Assembly: GCF_002155145.1 (NCBI RefSeq) | Contig: NZ_CP021323.1 | Location: forward strand, 1,364,001-1,428,000 | DNA from: Kushneria konosiri | Lineage (GTDB): Bacteria > Pseudomonadota > Gammaproteobacteria > Pseudomonadales > Halomonadaceae | DNA: 64,000 nt | Direction of reading: 5' to 3' | Shown here: positions 7,446-17,053 of the stretch, one piece after another | How the letters are laid out: each line of letters starts with the position of its first letter | How positions within the stretch are numbered: the stretch's first letter is position 1 | The notes under the pieces: generated by a model | Database searches by the model: none | What the model was told of the DNA's origin: nothing | What the model saw: the letters and a program-made list of their open reading frames with translations, nothing else | Made by a program: the position numbers and the translations under genes

Positions 7446-8774
7446 ATGAATACGTCATGGATGCGTGAGAAGCTCCAGCAGTTTCGTGACAGCATCGCCT
7501 ATCTGACCAGCATCATCATCACGATTTATGTCGTGCTGGGCATTGCGGCGGTATCACTTGAGGTGAACAGCCTGCCGGATTTTCTGAGTTTTATTAAGTT
7601 TGATCAGCCCGGCACGTCACGCTCGCTTCTAACCACGCTGATGGCGGGCATGATCTCGCTTTTAGTGTTCAGTTTTTCCACGGTCATGTCCGTGCTGACC
7701 CAGGCCGGCAGCAACTTCTCCAACAAGCTGGTGTTCGCCATCATGACCGAGAAGCGTCACCAGCAGGTGCTGGGACACTATCTGGGTACCATCCTGTATC
7801 TTTTGATTCTGCTTCTGGTGCCGGCCATCGGCAATACGCCGGATATCTGGCGTTCACTGGCGGTCTATCTGGGCGCCGGCATGGTGATCAACAGCCTGGC
7901 CATGTTCGTTTTTTTCATTCATGGCGCCTCCCAGTCCGTGCAGATTAATGCAATTACCCAGGGACTGCTTGTCTCTACCCAGCAGTCGCTGGACAAGCTG
8001 AGAAAGCGTCAGCAAAGCGATGCGTACACGTATCGCGTCGCGCAGCCCATCGATCCCGATACCGGTCATGTCATCTATTCCCGTGACAGTGGGTATGTGC
8101 AGGGGGCCAATTTCGATGCCCTGGCCGAGCTGGCGCGTCGCCACAACATCGCCATCCACCTTGAATTCAGCTTCGGCGATTTTTTGGTCAAGCGCCTTCC
8201 CATCATGACAGTCGAGTCAGAGACGCCGCCCGGCGATGAGCTGGTTGACCGAATTCTTGCCTGTCTTGACTATGTCGAGGGTGAATCTACTGAAGATCAC
8301 TACGTCAACGGGCTGACCCAGCTGATGGAGGTGGCCATCAAGGGGTTGTCCCCCGGCATCAACGACCCGGGAACGGCACGGCTCTGCATTCATCAGGTGA
8401 CCGAACTGCTGTCACAGCGACTGGCCCTGACCCCCTGCAACATGCGGGTGGATGAGCAGGGGCACTGCCTGTTGTCCTGGCATGAAGAGGGGTTTGAAAG
8501 TCTGATGTTCAGGGTGTTCAACCCCATCTTGCACTACGGCGAAAAGGATCTGAGCATCTGCCTGTCGCTACTGAAGGCCTTCAAGGCGCTGTCCAATTTC
8601 GCAACGGCGGAGGACAACCGGATCATTCAGGCCCATACCGATCGCATCATCGCGCTCATGGCAGATCACTTTACCGCGCCGCTGGAAGTTGCCTTTATCG
8701 AGGATCGCCTTACCCGGGGCCTGCACCGTCTGCACATCAATCCGCATCTGCCTGCAGGGTCGTCATCAGATTGA
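7446..8774 (+). CDS. DUF2254 membrane protein
   Basis: A predicted inner-membrane protein of 442 residues. Four hydrophobic helices lie in the first 165 residues (about 17-38, 62-85, 108-128, 138-160), with the soluble remainder at the C-terminus. GLSPGINDPGTARLCI (about 298-313) and the conserved LRKRQQSDA/PIDPDTGHV region are marks of DUF2254. The function of the family is unknown. In-frame ATGs also exist at 7410 and 7461. I prefer 7446, with AAGGA at 7427-7431 as a distant ribosome site, but the start is uncertain. Confidence 0.7.
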   Translation: MNTSWMREKLQQFRDSIAYLTSIIITIYVVLGIAAVSLEVNSLPDFLSFIKFDQPGTSRSLLTTLMAGMISLLVFSFSTVMSVLTQAGSNFSNKLVFAIMTEKRHQQVLGHYLGTILYLLILLLVPAIGNTPDIWRSLAVYLGAGMVINSLAMFVFFIHGASQSVQINAITQGLLVSTQQSLDKLRKRQQSDAYTYRVAQPIDPDTGHVIYSRDSGYVQGANFDALAELARRHNIAIHLEFSFGDFLVKRLPIMTVESETPPGDELVDRILACLDYVEGESTEDHYVNGLTQLMEVAIKGLSPGINDPGTARLCIHQVTELLSQRLALTPCNMRVDEQGHCLLSWHEEGFESLMFRVFNPILHYGEKDLSICLSLLKAFKALSNFATAEDNRIIQAHTDRIIALMADHFTAPLEVAFIEDRLTRGLHRLHINPHLPAGSSSD

Positions 8775-8805
8775 GCACGTAAGCGCAGGCTGTCCCGATG
8801 CCGGC

Positions 8806-9288
8806 TCAGGCCGGTGCCTCAGAAGGGGCAAGGTGTTTCTCCATCAGAATACAGGGGCGCTCGGGGTACTCGACCAGCCCTGTCTTCTGCCAGCCGTGGC
8901 GCTCATAAAGCGCCTGCTGGTTGGCGGTGATCAGATAAAGCCGCGTTTCGCCCCGCTCGCGGGCGGCCTGCTCGACCGTTTCGATCAAACGCCCGGCAAG
9001 CCCCTGGCCACGATAGTCAGGATGCACGAATACGGCGGCCAGCCACGGGCGCAGGTCCGGACGTTTTGAACAGTCGTTGTCGGCAAGGCTTGCCATGCCC
9101 ACCGGGTAGTCACCGTGACGCGCCACCCAGGTCAGCGGCAGGCCGCTGCCGTGGGCGGCGCTGGCAAACAGCAGGCGGGCCTCCTCGAGTGTGCGCGAGG
9201 AATGCACGCCCCACTGGCCATAGCCCCAGGCGCTACAGGCATCGGCAAACTCGGGCTGCTCGTGCAGGGGAATAATTTCGATGGACAT
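8806..9288 (-). CDS. GNAT-family N-acetyltransferase
   Basis: A 160-residue single-domain GNAT protein. The acetyl-CoA loop is VHPDYRGQGLAGRLIE (about 92-107), with the preceding strand LRPWLAAVFV and the following ETRLYLITANQQALYERHGW, where the last helix and Tyr (YERHGW) close the fold. The substrate (small molecule, peptide or toxin) cannot be predicted. It converges with the DUF2254 gene, with 31 bases between them and no clear terminator. Confidence 0.85.
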   Translation of the reverse strand: MSIEIIPLHEQPEFADACSAWGYGQWGVHSSRTLEEARLLFASAAHGSGLPLTWVARHGDYPVGMASLADNDCSKRPDLRPWLAAVFVHPDYRGQGLAGRLIETVEQAARERGETRLYLITANQQALYERHGWQKTGLVEYPERPCILMEKHLAPSEAPA

Positions 9289-9507
9289 GGTGGCCTGTCG
9301 GTCAGTATCAGGGACTGTTGATATAAACCGTTTCAGAGTGATGTGTACAGTGCCGCCTTTCGCTGATCGGGACCCGCGTCTCGCTCCATGACCTTTTAAT
9401 CACCTTGTAGTATCAAGGCCTTGCTTTTAATTCTCTGAAGCTATCGTCAAGAAAGCCATGGGCGCGTCGATATAGCCTGCAATTCTGTTTTGCATGAGGA
9501 CGTGCCC

Positions 9508-11073
9508 ATGTTGACCCGCTTGAAAATCGGCCCGCGGCTGGCCATGGCGTTTGGTGTCTTGACACTGCTTTTGATTGCCAGCGCTGTCGTCGGGCTGCTG
9601 GGGCTGGACAGCATGAAAACGACCGCTGACCGAGCCATTCATACGGATGCCATGCTGGCGCAGAACGCGCTTGAGGTACAGCGTCTGGCACTGCAGGAAC
9701 GGCGCTTTGAAAAGGACAGCTTCATCAATATCGCCTCACCCGACAAGGTCGCTTCCTACTACGACAAGTGGGAGGGCGCCCGGGCGGCCCTGCAACAGAC
9801 GCTGACGCAGGGGCAGCAGCTTGCGCCGAGCGATGAGCTGCGTCAGCTCTACGCTCAGGCAGGCCCGGCGCTTGAGGCCTACGCCTCGGGGTTTCAGGCC
9901 ATTCATCAACGTATTCTTGAGGGGGAGCTGACCGAGCCGGCACAGGCCAATGCGGCCTTCGGAAAATACAAGGAGCAGGTTTACGCACTGGAATCGCTGG
10001 CCGATCAGATCAATACGATCGCTGCCGAACGCCTGGGAGGCGCTGAAGAGACGATTTCAGTAGCTCATGGCCGCACCATGACCAGCCTGTTGATCTTTGC
10101 CGGTATCGCGCTGCTGGCCGCCATCGCGCTGGCCGTGGTGATTACCCGCAGCATCACCCGCCCGTTGAACCGGGCGCTGCAGGTGGCCGAGCAGGTCGCT
10201 CAGGGCGATCTGACTCAGGAGATCACCGTTACCGGTCGAGATGAAACGGCGCAGCTTCTGGCCGCGATGAAGGCCATGAACGCATCGCTTCTGGCACTTG
10301 TGACGTCCATTCGCGAAACCTGTCAAAGCGTTCACGCCGGCGCCACCGAGCTGTCACATGCCAGTCACGATCTGGCAGCGCGTACCGAGCAGCAGGCCGC
10401 CTCGCTTGAAGAAACGGCGGCCAGCATGGAGGAGATTTCCTCGACGGTAAGGCACAACACCGAGGCCACCCAGCAGGTCAATACGTTGACCATCGAGGCC
10501 ACCGGCAACGTGCGCAGCAGCAGTCATGACGTGGAACAGAGCCTGTCCCTGATGAGAGAAATGGCCACACAGTCGCTGCGCGTCAACGAGATTCTGACCA
10601 CCATCGACGCGATCTCCTTTCAGACCAATATCCTCGCACTCAATGCTTCGGTCGAAGCGGCACGTGCAGGTGAGCAAGGACGAGGGTTTGCGGTTGTGGC
10701 CTCAGAGGTCAGAACGCTGGCCAATCGCAGTGCGACCTCGGCGGGCGAGATTCGTCAGCTGCTTGAGGAAATGAATCAGCGGATTACCTCCGGTGTCACC
10801 CAGGCAGAGCGCAGCGGTGGCAGTATCGAGCAGACCAGAGGCGCCATCGAACAGCTGGCCACGCTGATCAATGATATTGCGACAGCCTCTCGTGAGCAGG
10901 ACGGCGGCGTGGATCAGGTCAACTCCGCCATCGCCCAGATGGATCTGGTCACCCAGCAAAACGCGGCCATGGTGGAGCAGTCCACGGCGGCGGCCAGCAT
11001 GCTGGCAGAGCACGCCGGCCATCTGCAGGAGCTGGTGGCGACCTTCCGGGTTCGTGACACGGCCAATGCCTAA
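9508..11073 (+). CDS. Methyl-accepting chemotaxis protein
   Basis: A 521-residue transmembrane chemoreceptor. TM1 is at about 11-33, followed by a helical periplasmic domain of about 155 residues resembling the four-helix-bundle type. TM2 is at about 190-210 ([20 protein letters not shown]), then a HAMP domain and a long signalling coiled coil. The kinase-contacting hairpin [21 protein letters not shown] is intact, with methylation-type Glu/Gln pairs around it. The C-terminus lacks an NWETF-like tether for CheR/CheB. The ligand is unknown. The start is set at 9508 because GAGGA (9496-9500) lies seven bases upstream; the longer TTG reading frame from 9490 has no such site. Confidence 0.92.
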   Translation: MLTRLKIGPRLAMAFGVLTLLLIASAVVGLLGLDSMKTTADRAIHTDAMLAQNALEVQRLALQERRFEKDSFINIASPDKVASYYDKWEGARAALQQTLTQGQQLAPSDELRQLYAQAGPALEAYASGFQAIHQRILEGELTEPAQANAAFGKYKEQVYALESLADQINTIAAERLGGAEETISVAHGRTMTSLLIFAGIALLAAIALAVVITRSITRPLNRALQVAEQVAQGDLTQEITVTGRDETAQLLAAMKAMNASLLALVTSIRETCQSVHAGATELSHASHDLAARTEQQAASLEETAASMEEISSTVRHNTEATQQVNTLTIEATGNVRSSSHDVEQSLSLMREMATQSLRVNEILTTIDAISFQTNILALNASVEAARAGEQGRGFAVVASEVRTLANRSATSAGEIRQLLEEMNQRITSGVTQAERSGGSIEQTRGAIEQLATLINDIATASREQDGGVDQVNSAIAQMDLVTQQNAAMVEQSTAAASMLAEHAGHLQELVATFRVRDTANA

Positions 11074-11104
11074 GCGCCGTCAGGCACCTTTCAGGCATAC
11101 AAAA

Positions 11105-11136
11105 ACAACAAGGCCCGCTTTCGCGGGCCTTATTGT
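11105..11136. terminator. Bidirectional terminator between the chemoreceptor and cold-shock genes
   Basis: AAGGCCCGC (11110-11118) pairs with GCGGGCCTT (11123-11131) around TTTC. AACAA/TTGTT extends the stem past one mismatch. Confidence 0.8.
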
Positions 11137-11174
11137 TCAGAGCCTTGCGGCCTGAAGGAAGATTAACCCGAAGG

Positions 11175-11378
11175 TTAGTCTGCCTGGACGTTAGCAGCCT
11201 GAAGGCCTTTCTTGCCCTGAGTCACTTCGAAGGAGACCTGCTGGCCTTCCTGCAGTGACTTGAAACCTTCAGCCTTGATTTCGGAGAAGTGAACGAACAG
11301 ATCGTCGCCGCCGTCGGACGGAGAGATGAAGCCGAAGCCTTTAGCGTCGTTGAACCACTTGACTGTGCCAGTTGACAT
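11175..11378 (-). CDS. Cold-shock protein, CspA family
   Basis: A 67-residue single OB-fold nucleic-acid chaperone. RNP1 (KGFGFISP, about 13-20) and RNP2 (DLFVHFSEI, about 26-34) are intact, so it should bind single-stranded RNA/DNA. AAGGAA lies about 8 bases before the ATG at 11378. A longer frame upstream is not supported. The 200-base leader upstream has two possible hairpins, in line with the long regulated leaders of csp genes. Whether this copy is cold-induced or constitutive cannot be told. Confidence 0.93.
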   Translation of the reverse strand: MSTGTVKWFNDAKGFGFISPSDGGDDLFVHFSEIKAEGFKSLQEGQQVSFEVTQGKKGLQAANVQAD

Positions 11379-11815
11379 ATCGAATTTCCTTGCGCGTGAC
11401 GCGCTATAAAAAGTGACCGGGTGTTGCCCCAGATAAAGCAGGTAAAACAAGGGGGATAAAACCAGGCTACCGAAGGACTTCGAGTGCTACTGACAATATG
11501 CGACTTGCTCACCAACCGAAGGCATCGTGTCATGCCTTTGGGGGCAGGGTCAATGAAATGTCCGTAAATCGCCCGGCCACTGACGATGAACGGACACAAT
11601 GATCGATTCGGAACATTTTACCGCGCTCGCTGCTTTGCCCTGCAGCGTGCCTTGATAAGGTTTCAAGTGCGGTTTTCGGCCGTGTTGCCCCGTGACATCC
11701 TGTCGGGAGAGGGCACTATTCAATGAATGACCCGGCTCAGGGCCTGATCCGGCCGCCCGGGCTGGCGCCTGAAGACCATGAAGGGTCAGGAATCACCAGA
11801 AAAGGACGCACCGTG
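11379..11815. promoter_or_regulatory. Divergent intergenic region between csp and ald, with csp leader hairpins
   Basis: This 437-base gap holds the upstream regions of both genes. On the csp side, AAGGCAT (11519-11525) pairs with ATGCCTT (11532-11538), and TGTCCGT (11559-11565) pairs with ACGGACA (11590-11596). Both fit a structured 5' leader on the minus strand. AAAGGA before 11816 is the ald ribosome site. No promoter is clear enough to place. Confidence 0.35.
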
Positions 11816-12934
11816 ATGAAGATTGCCATTCCTGCCGAGATCAAGAACCACGAATACCGCGTCTCCATGACGCCGGCCGGGGTTCGCGAGCTGACCGACC
11901 AGGGCCATGAGGTGTGGGTGGAACAAAACGCCGGGGCCGGTACAGGCTACCAGGATGATGAGTACGAGCAGGCCGGCGCGCGGATCGAATCGGATGTCGA
12001 GGCGCTGTGGGCGGCCGCCGAGCTGATCATCAAGGTCAAGGAACCGCAGCCGGTGGAGGTCAAGCGTCTTCGTGCAGATCAGACGCTGTTCACCTATCTG
12101 CATCTGGCCGCCGATGAAACGCTGACCCGAGGGTTGATGGACAGCGGCGCGACCTGCATCGCCTATGAGACCGTGACCGATGCGCAGGGTGGCCTGCCAT
12201 TGCTGGCCCCCATGAGCAGTGTGGCCGGGCGCATGGCTGTACAGGCCGGCGCACACGGGCTTGAAAAGGCGCAGGGCGGGTCCGGTATCCTGCTGCCGGG
12301 CGTGCCCGGCGTGGCGCCTGCCAGGGTGACCGTCATCGGCGGTGGTGTGGTCGGCGAAAATGCGGCTCGAATGGCGCTGGGACTGGGCGCCGACGTGACC
12401 GTGCTGGATCGCTCACTGCCCAGACTGGAGACCCTCGATCATCGTTATCAGGGGCGTCTGCGCACGGTCTACTCCACCCGCGATGCCCTGGAAGCCGCTG
12501 CCCGTTCGTCAGACCTGATCATCGGCGCGGTACTGATCCCCGGTGCCAGCGCGCCCAAACTGATCACCCGGGAGATGCTTGCGATGATGACACCGGGCAG
12601 CGTGCTGGTGGATGTCGCCATCGATCAGGGCGGGTGTTTCGAAACCAGTCATCCCACCACGCATGACGAGCCGAGCTATATCGTCGATGGCATCGTCCAC
12701 TACTGTGTGGCCAACATGCCCGGCGCCGTGGCGCGTACCTCCACCCAAGCGCTGAGCAATGCCACGCTGCCGTGGATTCTCCGACTGGCTCGCCTGGGAT
12801 GGCAACAGGCGCTCAGGGAAGATGTTCATTTCCGCCAGGGCCTGAATCTGACCGGTGGCCGGCTGGTGTATCCCGCTGTTGCCGAGGCGTTCGGTCTACC
12901 CTGCGCCAGCGTCGAGGAGGTGCTGACCGACTGA
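11816..12934 (+). CDS. ald: Alanine dehydrogenase
   Basis: A 372-residue NAD-dependent enzyme that interconverts L-alanine with pyruvate and ammonia. The N-terminal [20 protein letters not shown] is the family hallmark, with the catalytic Arg15 and the Lys of IKVKEP (about 75). HLAADETLT carries the catalytic His (about 96), and the NAD site is [22 protein letters not shown] (about 172-193). The C-terminal [12 protein letters not shown] motif is also typical. The start at 11816 follows AAAGGA; the frame is open for 93 bases upstream but without family similarity. The gene stands alone. Likely role: alanine use as carbon and nitrogen source or redox balance. Confidence 0.95.
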   Translation: MKIAIPAEIKNHEYRVSMTPAGVRELTDQGHEVWVEQNAGAGTGYQDDEYEQAGARIESDVEALWAAAELIIKVKEPQPVEVKRLRADQTLFTYLHLAADETLTRGLMDSGATCIAYETVTDAQGGLPLLAPMSSVAGRMAVQAGAHGLEKAQGGSGILLPGVPGVAPARVTVIGGGVVGENAARMALGLGADVTVLDRSLPRLETLDHRYQGRLRTVYSTRDALEAAARSSDLIIGAVLIPGASAPKLITREMLAMMTPGSVLVDVAIDQGGCFETSHPTTHDEPSYIVDGIVHYCVANMPGAVARTSTQALSNATLPWILRLARLGWQQALREDVHFRQGLNLTGGRLVYPAVAEAFGLPCASVEEVLTD

Positions 12935-12984
12935 GGGCCTGCCCCTGCGGCGACGCGACACGTCGGGCAGAAGCGCCGGCCCGG

Positions 12985-14406
12985 TTATCCGGCCGGCATG
13001 TCATGACATGGCAGACGGATGCGGACGACGGTGCCGCCATCCTCACCCGCGTCAAGATCGATGGTGCCCTGATGGGCCTCCACAATGGCATGAGCGATGG
13101 TCAGCCCAAGGCCGCTGCCGCTATCGGAGCCCTGAATGCCCTGATGGAAGGGGTCGAAGACACGCTCGCGCTCCTCGGCAGGGATGCCGCTGCCCTGATC
13201 GCTTAGCGTGATCAGGGCCTGACGGTCGCCCCGCTCAAGCGTGATCACGACGCTTGCGTCCCGGGGGGAGGCGCGCAGGGCATTGTCGACCAGATTGGTC
13301 AGCATGGCATTGAGCAGCGCCGGGTCGCCTTCAAGGCTCAGGGGCGCTGATGGAAGGCGGGCTTCAAGATGAACACCGGCCTCCGTGGCGGCCTGCTCAT
13401 GCTGTTCGACCACCTCGTGGATCAGGGCCCCCGGGTCGATGGTTTGCGTTTCGATACCGCCGCCGGAACGGTCCAGCCGTGCCAGCAGCAGCATGCGCCG
13501 GATCAGCTGGGTCATGTGTTTGATGCTTTCCCGCATGCGCTCCAGCGCGCGCGTGCGCCGGGGTTCATCATGTGCAAGCTGCGCCAGTCTGAGCTGGGCC
13601 AGACATCCGGCCAGCGGCGTGCGCAGCTCATGGGCGGCACTGGCCGTAAAGGCGCGCTGACGCGCGTAGGTATCGCGTATTCGGGTCAGCAGATCATTTA
13701 GCGTGTGAACCAGGGGCTGAAGCTCGCGGGGCACGTCGCGCTCAACGGGCGCCAGCGGTTTCGGGTCCTCGGGATCGACACGGCGAAGGCGTCCGGTCAG
13801 CCGGCGCAGGGGCGCCAGACCCTGCCAGACGGACAGCAGGGCCGCCAGTGCCAGCCCGGGCAGCAACCACAGCAGCGGCGAGCCAAAATCCTTTCTCAGC
13901 GACCGGGAGGTCGCCTCCTGAGTGCGCTGCGCGAAGGCGACCCGAAGCATCAGATTGCCCTGTGCATGAAGGCTGGTATAAAGACGCCAGGTCTCGCCGT
14001 TGATGTCACGGCTTTCAAAGCCGGTGGTGTTGGTCACGGGCGTATCGGGAAAGTTGTCGGAGCGCGCGATCAACTGTCGGGAGCGGTCGAGCAGCTCGAA
14101 GGCGGGCGTGAAAAGGCGCACACGATCTTCTTCACTGCCCGAAGGGCCGCTTGCAGGCAGGGTTGCTGATAGAGGCGCTGTCGCGTCGTCAGGATTCTGG
14201 GCATGATGCAGTTCAATGATCAGCATGGCGGCGCTGCGCAGCCGATCATCAATATCCCGGCGGGCACTTCGTTCCGCCTGACCGTAATGGTTGGCCCACA
14301 GCACCATCCAGAGCGCGCCGAGCAGAATCAGAAGCCACAGCAGCAGGCGCTGATGAAGCCCCGGCGAGAAGTTCTTTCGTGTGAACACGGATGCCCCCTT
14401 TCTCAC
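12985..14406 (-). CDS. Two-component sensor histidine kinase
   Basis: A 473-residue membrane kinase of the QseC/PmrB kind. TM1 is at about 19-40 and TM2 at about 180-200 (LLWLLPGLALAALLSVW), flanking a periplasmic sensor loop of about 140 residues. A short HAMP-like linker follows, then the H box SAAHELRTPLAG (about 256-267), N box (LVDNALRASP), G1 DQGSGIP and G2 GSGLGLTIAH. It is cotranscribed with the response regulator, overlapping it by 4 bp. The divergent neighbours encode calcium-binding EF-hand proteins, so a divalent cation is a guessable but unproven signal. Confidence 0.92.
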   Translation of the reverse strand: MRKGASVFTRKNFSPGLHQRLLLWLLILLGALWMVLWANHYGQAERSARRDIDDRLRSAAMLIIELHHAQNPDDATAPLSATLPASGPSGSEEDRVRLFTPAFELLDRSRQLIARSDNFPDTPVTNTTGFESRDINGETWRLYTSLHAQGNLMLRVAFAQRTQEATSRSLRKDFGSPLLWLLPGLALAALLSVWQGLAPLRRLTGRLRRVDPEDPKPLAPVERDVPRELQPLVHTLNDLLTRIRDTYARQRAFTASAAHELRTPLAGCLAQLRLAQLAHDEPRRTRALERMRESIKHMTQLIRRMLLLARLDRSGGGIETQTIDPGALIHEVVEQHEQAATEAGVHLEARLPSAPLSLEGDPALLNAMLTNLVDNALRASPRDASVVITLERGDRQALITLSDQGSGIPAEERERVFDPFHQGIQGSDSGSGLGLTIAHAIVEAHQGTIDLDAGEDGGTVVRIRLPCHDMPAG

Positions 14407-15059
14407 GCCTGCAGGCGATAACCCATGCCGCGAACCGTTTTGATGCGTTCGGCCCCCAGCTTGCTGCGCAGCTTGTGGATCAGTACCTGCAGGCTGTTGC
14501 TTTCCGGACCGCCTTCCCAGCCATAAAGGCGTGTCTCCAGCTGTTCGCCGGTCAGTGAGCGTCCCGGACGCTCCATCAGGGCTTCAAGCACCATGAACTC
14601 GTAGGCCGACAGGGTCAGTTCACGATCGCCCAGCCATGCCATGCGATCGCCGCGATCCAGACAGATGTCACCACAGCGCAGCCGATTGTCGGGATGTCCG
14701 TTGGCCCGACGTTGCAGAACCCGCAGGCGCGCCTCCAGCACCTCGGTCTCCACAGGCTTGACCACATGGTCATCGGCGCCCAGATCAAGCGCACGAATGC
14801 ACTCGGCATTGCCTTCGCGCGCGGTCAGAATCAGCACGGGCACATGGTGGCCGCTGCGCCGCCAGTGCATCAGCACATCGAGTCCCGAACAGCCGGGCAG
14901 GGTCAGATCCAGAATCACGGCATCAAAGTCATCGGCCTCCAGCGCGTGCAGGGCCTGCTCGCCATGGGTCAGCCAGTCCACGGTGTACCCGGACAGCCTG
15001 AGCCCTTCGCACAGCCCCTCCCCCAGAATCCTGTCGTCTTCCACGATCAAAAGGCGCAC
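14403..15059 (-). CDS. OmpR-family response regulator
   Basis: A 218-residue regulator. The receiver domain has acidic pocket Glu7-Asp8-Asp9 (IVEDD), phospho-acceptor Asp51 (VILDLTLPG), Thr (LTAR) and Lys (VVKPVE). The C-terminal winged helix (about 125-218) ends in KLRSKLGAERIKTVRGMGYRL. It is the first gene of the operon, and its last codons overlap the start of the kinase. Resemblance is to the QseB/PmrA subgroup. The 195-base gap to the divergent EF-hand gene is where it would be expected to bind, but no repeat was identified there. Confidence 0.92.
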   Translation of the reverse strand: MRLLIVEDDRILGEGLCEGLRLSGYTVDWLTHGEQALHALEADDFDAVILDLTLPGCSGLDVLMHWRRSGHHVPVLILTAREGNAECIRALDLGADDHVVKPVETEVLEARLRVLQRRANGHPDNRLRCGDICLDRGDRMAWLGDRELTLSAYEFMVLEALMERPGRSLTGEQLETRLYGWEGGPESNSLQVLIHKLRSKLGAERIKTVRGMGYRLQA

Positions 15060-15254
15060 CGGTATCTCCTGTCAGCAATATGATCTGCTGCCATGAAGAT
15101 AGCCTGCCGGCGAGGCCATGACCTGGTGGTGCCACGCCCTTTTTGTCACTAAGGCCGGGTTAATGCCATGTGCTCAGGGTGGTGCATACCGGAACTGCCG
15201 GACGGCTTGAGGCAGACCGGTCGATAGCGATTCATGTGAAAAGGAGAGCACGAC

Positions 15255-15641
15255 ATGCGCAAGGAAATTGTACTGGGTATCGCTCTGGCATTGAGCTCCA
15301 CGGCTGTCTTTGCCGCCACCCCGTCCTTCAGCACGCTCGACAGTGATGGCAATAACAGCATCAGCAAGGATGAGTTCTATGGTTCGGTCAGCAACTGGGG
15401 CACCTACTCTGACTGGGACACCAACGACGACGGGCTGGTCGACGACAACGAGTTCAACACGCTGACCAGTGACTGGGGCGTTGACTGGGACTATGACACC
15501 TGGGATGCCAGCGGCGATGGCTATCTCGACTCGGGCGAGTTCTATGACGGTATCTACACCACCTATGACGCCAACGATGATGGTTACTGGGACACGTCTG
15601 ACTGGGACGACGCCGGTGAGGCCGGTCTCTGGGATGTCTGA
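15255..15641 (+). CDS. Secreted EF-hand calcium-binding protein, copy 1
   Basis: A 128-residue protein with a signal peptide (cleavage probably after AVFA, residue 20). Its mature part is almost entirely four EF-hand loops: D29-E40 (DSDGNNSISKDE), D55-E66, D84-E95 and D105-D116. The first three keep the 1,3,5,12 ligands; the last has Asp at position 12. The mature protein is very acidic and rich in Trp/Tyr/Asp. It is exported and probably periplasmic, likely binding calcium. AAGGAGAG precedes the ATG. It is divergent from the two-component operon and followed by a paralogue of the same length. Confidence 0.85.
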   Translation: MRKEIVLGIALALSSTAVFAATPSFSTLDSDGNNSISKDEFYGSVSNWGTYSDWDTNDDGLVDDNEFNTLTSDWGVDWDYDTWDASGDGYLDSGEFYDGIYTTYDANDDGYWDTSDWDDAGEAGLWDV

Positions 15642-15756
15642 TCGTTGATCGATCAAACGCCTGGCCCTGTGTACGGGGTCAAGCGTTGTCTCCCATGCTG
15701 ATGGGCCAGCCGGCCCCGATCAGCGATCTGACCGGATTGAAAAAGGAGAGCACGAC

Positions 15757-16143
15757 ATGCGCAAGCACATTGTACTGGGGATTGCCCTCGCTCTGAGTTC
15801 GACCGCCGCGTTGGCTGCCAGCCCGACCTTCAACACGCTGGACAGCGACGGCAATGGGGATATCAGCAAGGATGAGTTCTATGGCTCGGTCAGCGACTGG
15901 GGCACCTATTCCGACTGGGACACCACTGGCGACGGCCTGATCGACGCCGATGAATTCGGGGTGCTGACCTCCAGCTGGGACGTCGACTGGGATTATGATC
16001 CCTGGGATGCCGATGGCGATGGCTATCTCGATTCCGGCGAATTCTACGACGGTATCTACACCACCTATGACCTGAATGAAGACGGTCATTGGCAAAACGG
16101 TGAGTGGGATGATGCCGGCGAAGCCGGTCTCTGGGACATTTAA
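15757..16143 (+). CDS. Secreted EF-hand calcium-binding protein, copy 2
   Basis: A tandem paralogue of the preceding gene with identical length (128 residues), the same MRK...VLGIALALSSTA signal peptide and the same four-loop layout. Loop 1 is DSDGNGDISKDE; loop 4 (DLNEDGHWQNGE) has diverged most, with Leu and Glu replacing the earlier residues. The duplication includes the ribosome-binding region: AAAAGGAGAGCACGACATG is shared by both. The 115-base spacer has no terminator, so both could be on one transcript, but the second may have its own promoter. The GC-rich stem after the gene may end it. Confidence 0.85.
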   Translation: MRKHIVLGIALALSSTAALAASPTFNTLDSDGNGDISKDEFYGSVSDWGTYSDWDTTGDGLIDADEFGVLTSSWDVDWDYDPWDADGDGYLDSGEFYDGIYTTYDLNEDGHWQNGEWDDAGEAGLWDI

Positions 16144-16194
16144 GTCCCGGTCTGTGACCCTGACGCGTGCTCGTCGGGCTGCAGATGATGCCCC

Positions 16195-16214
16195 GGGCCG
16201 GGATCTCCCGGCCC
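16195..16214 (+). terminator. GC-rich hairpin after the EF-hand pair, no T-run
   Basis: GGGCCGGGA and TCCCGGCCC pair around two bases. The stem is strong but lacks a following T-run, so termination by it is uncertain. Confidence 0.4.
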
Positions 16215-16294
16215 CTCCCGATGATGATTGACCGTCCGGTCATCCTTCGAGGCTATCGATGTCGATGGCGTTCATCACAAGGGTCGACGCCGTC

Positions 16295-16930
16295 TCAGGG
16301 CAGGCGCACCACAAAGTGCTCGCGGTCGCGGCGTACCTTTTCCCGCTCGGCGCCCGGATCACGTTCGGTATCGCGATAGCCCAGCGCTACCATGACCACG
16401 CTCTTGAGCCCCTTTTCTCCAAGGCCGAGTGCCTCATCAAGCTTTTCCGGATAAAAGCCCTCCATCGGTGAGGCATCCACTCGTTCAAGCGCCGCGGCGC
16501 TCAAAATCATTCCAAGCCCGATATAGGCCTGACGCGCTGCCCATTCCAGGCAGGCCTCATGACTGCCCTTTTGATCCATCACGCCCTTGACCATGTCGCG
16601 AAAGCCGTCGAGTTCACGTTCATCCTGACCACGGGTGCGGGCCATGTGAGCGATATGCTCATCGACCTGGGTCTTGAAGTCGCGATCATGCACGGCAAGG
16701 ATCAGTAGATCGGAGCCCTCGATCACCTGCGGCTGAGGAGCGGCCTTCTCATGCAGGCGCGCACGCAGTTCATGACTTCTGACATGCACCAGCGACCAGG
16801 GGTGCAGGCCAAAGGAGGAGGGCGCCAGCCGGGCAGCATCCATGATCCGCTCAAGCGTGTCCTCGGGCACCTGATCGCCGTTCAGTCGCTTGGCAGCGTA
16901 GCGCCAGTGAAGGGCATCGTTTAGTGACAT
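16295..16930 (-). CDS. Nitroreductase-family NAD(P)H-dependent flavoprotein (NfsB-like)
   Basis: A 211-residue FMN oxidoreductase. RYAAKRLNGDQVPEDTLERI (about 10-29) with the R-x-x-K-x-(F/L) motif, SSFGLHPW (about 39-46) and the late GEKGLKSVVMVALGYR are the NfsB/YfkO/dihydropteridine reductase group signature. It should reduce quinones or nitro compounds; the physiological substrate is unknown. The start at 16930 is preceded by GGGAG at good spacing. Confidence 0.88.
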   Translation of the reverse strand: MSLNDALHWRYAAKRLNGDQVPEDTLERIMDAARLAPSSFGLHPWSLVHVRSHELRARLHEKAAPQPQVIEGSDLLILAVHDRDFKTQVDEHIAHMARTRGQDERELDGFRDMVKGVMDQKGSHEACLEWAARQAYIGLGMILSAAALERVDASPMEGFYPEKLDEALGLGEKGLKSVVMVALGYRDTERDPGAEREKVRRDREHFVVRLP

Positions 16931-16997
16931 GTCGGGTCTCCCAGCAATGATCAAACCGGCCCGAATCGAGTGCCATGAATAACAGCGGGACTGTCAC

Positions 16998-17035
16998 AAA
17001 AACGCCCCGCCGGCACGCTGTGCCAACGGGGCCTT
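16998..17035 (-). terminator. Terminator after the small hypothetical gene
   Basis: Read on the minus strand, GCCCCG, GGCAC, an AGC loop, GTGCC and CGGGGC form a two-part stem followed by GTTTTT. It sits directly after the 92-residue ORF. Confidence 0.75.
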
Positions 17036-17053
17036 CGACACAAGGGGCGCGAT

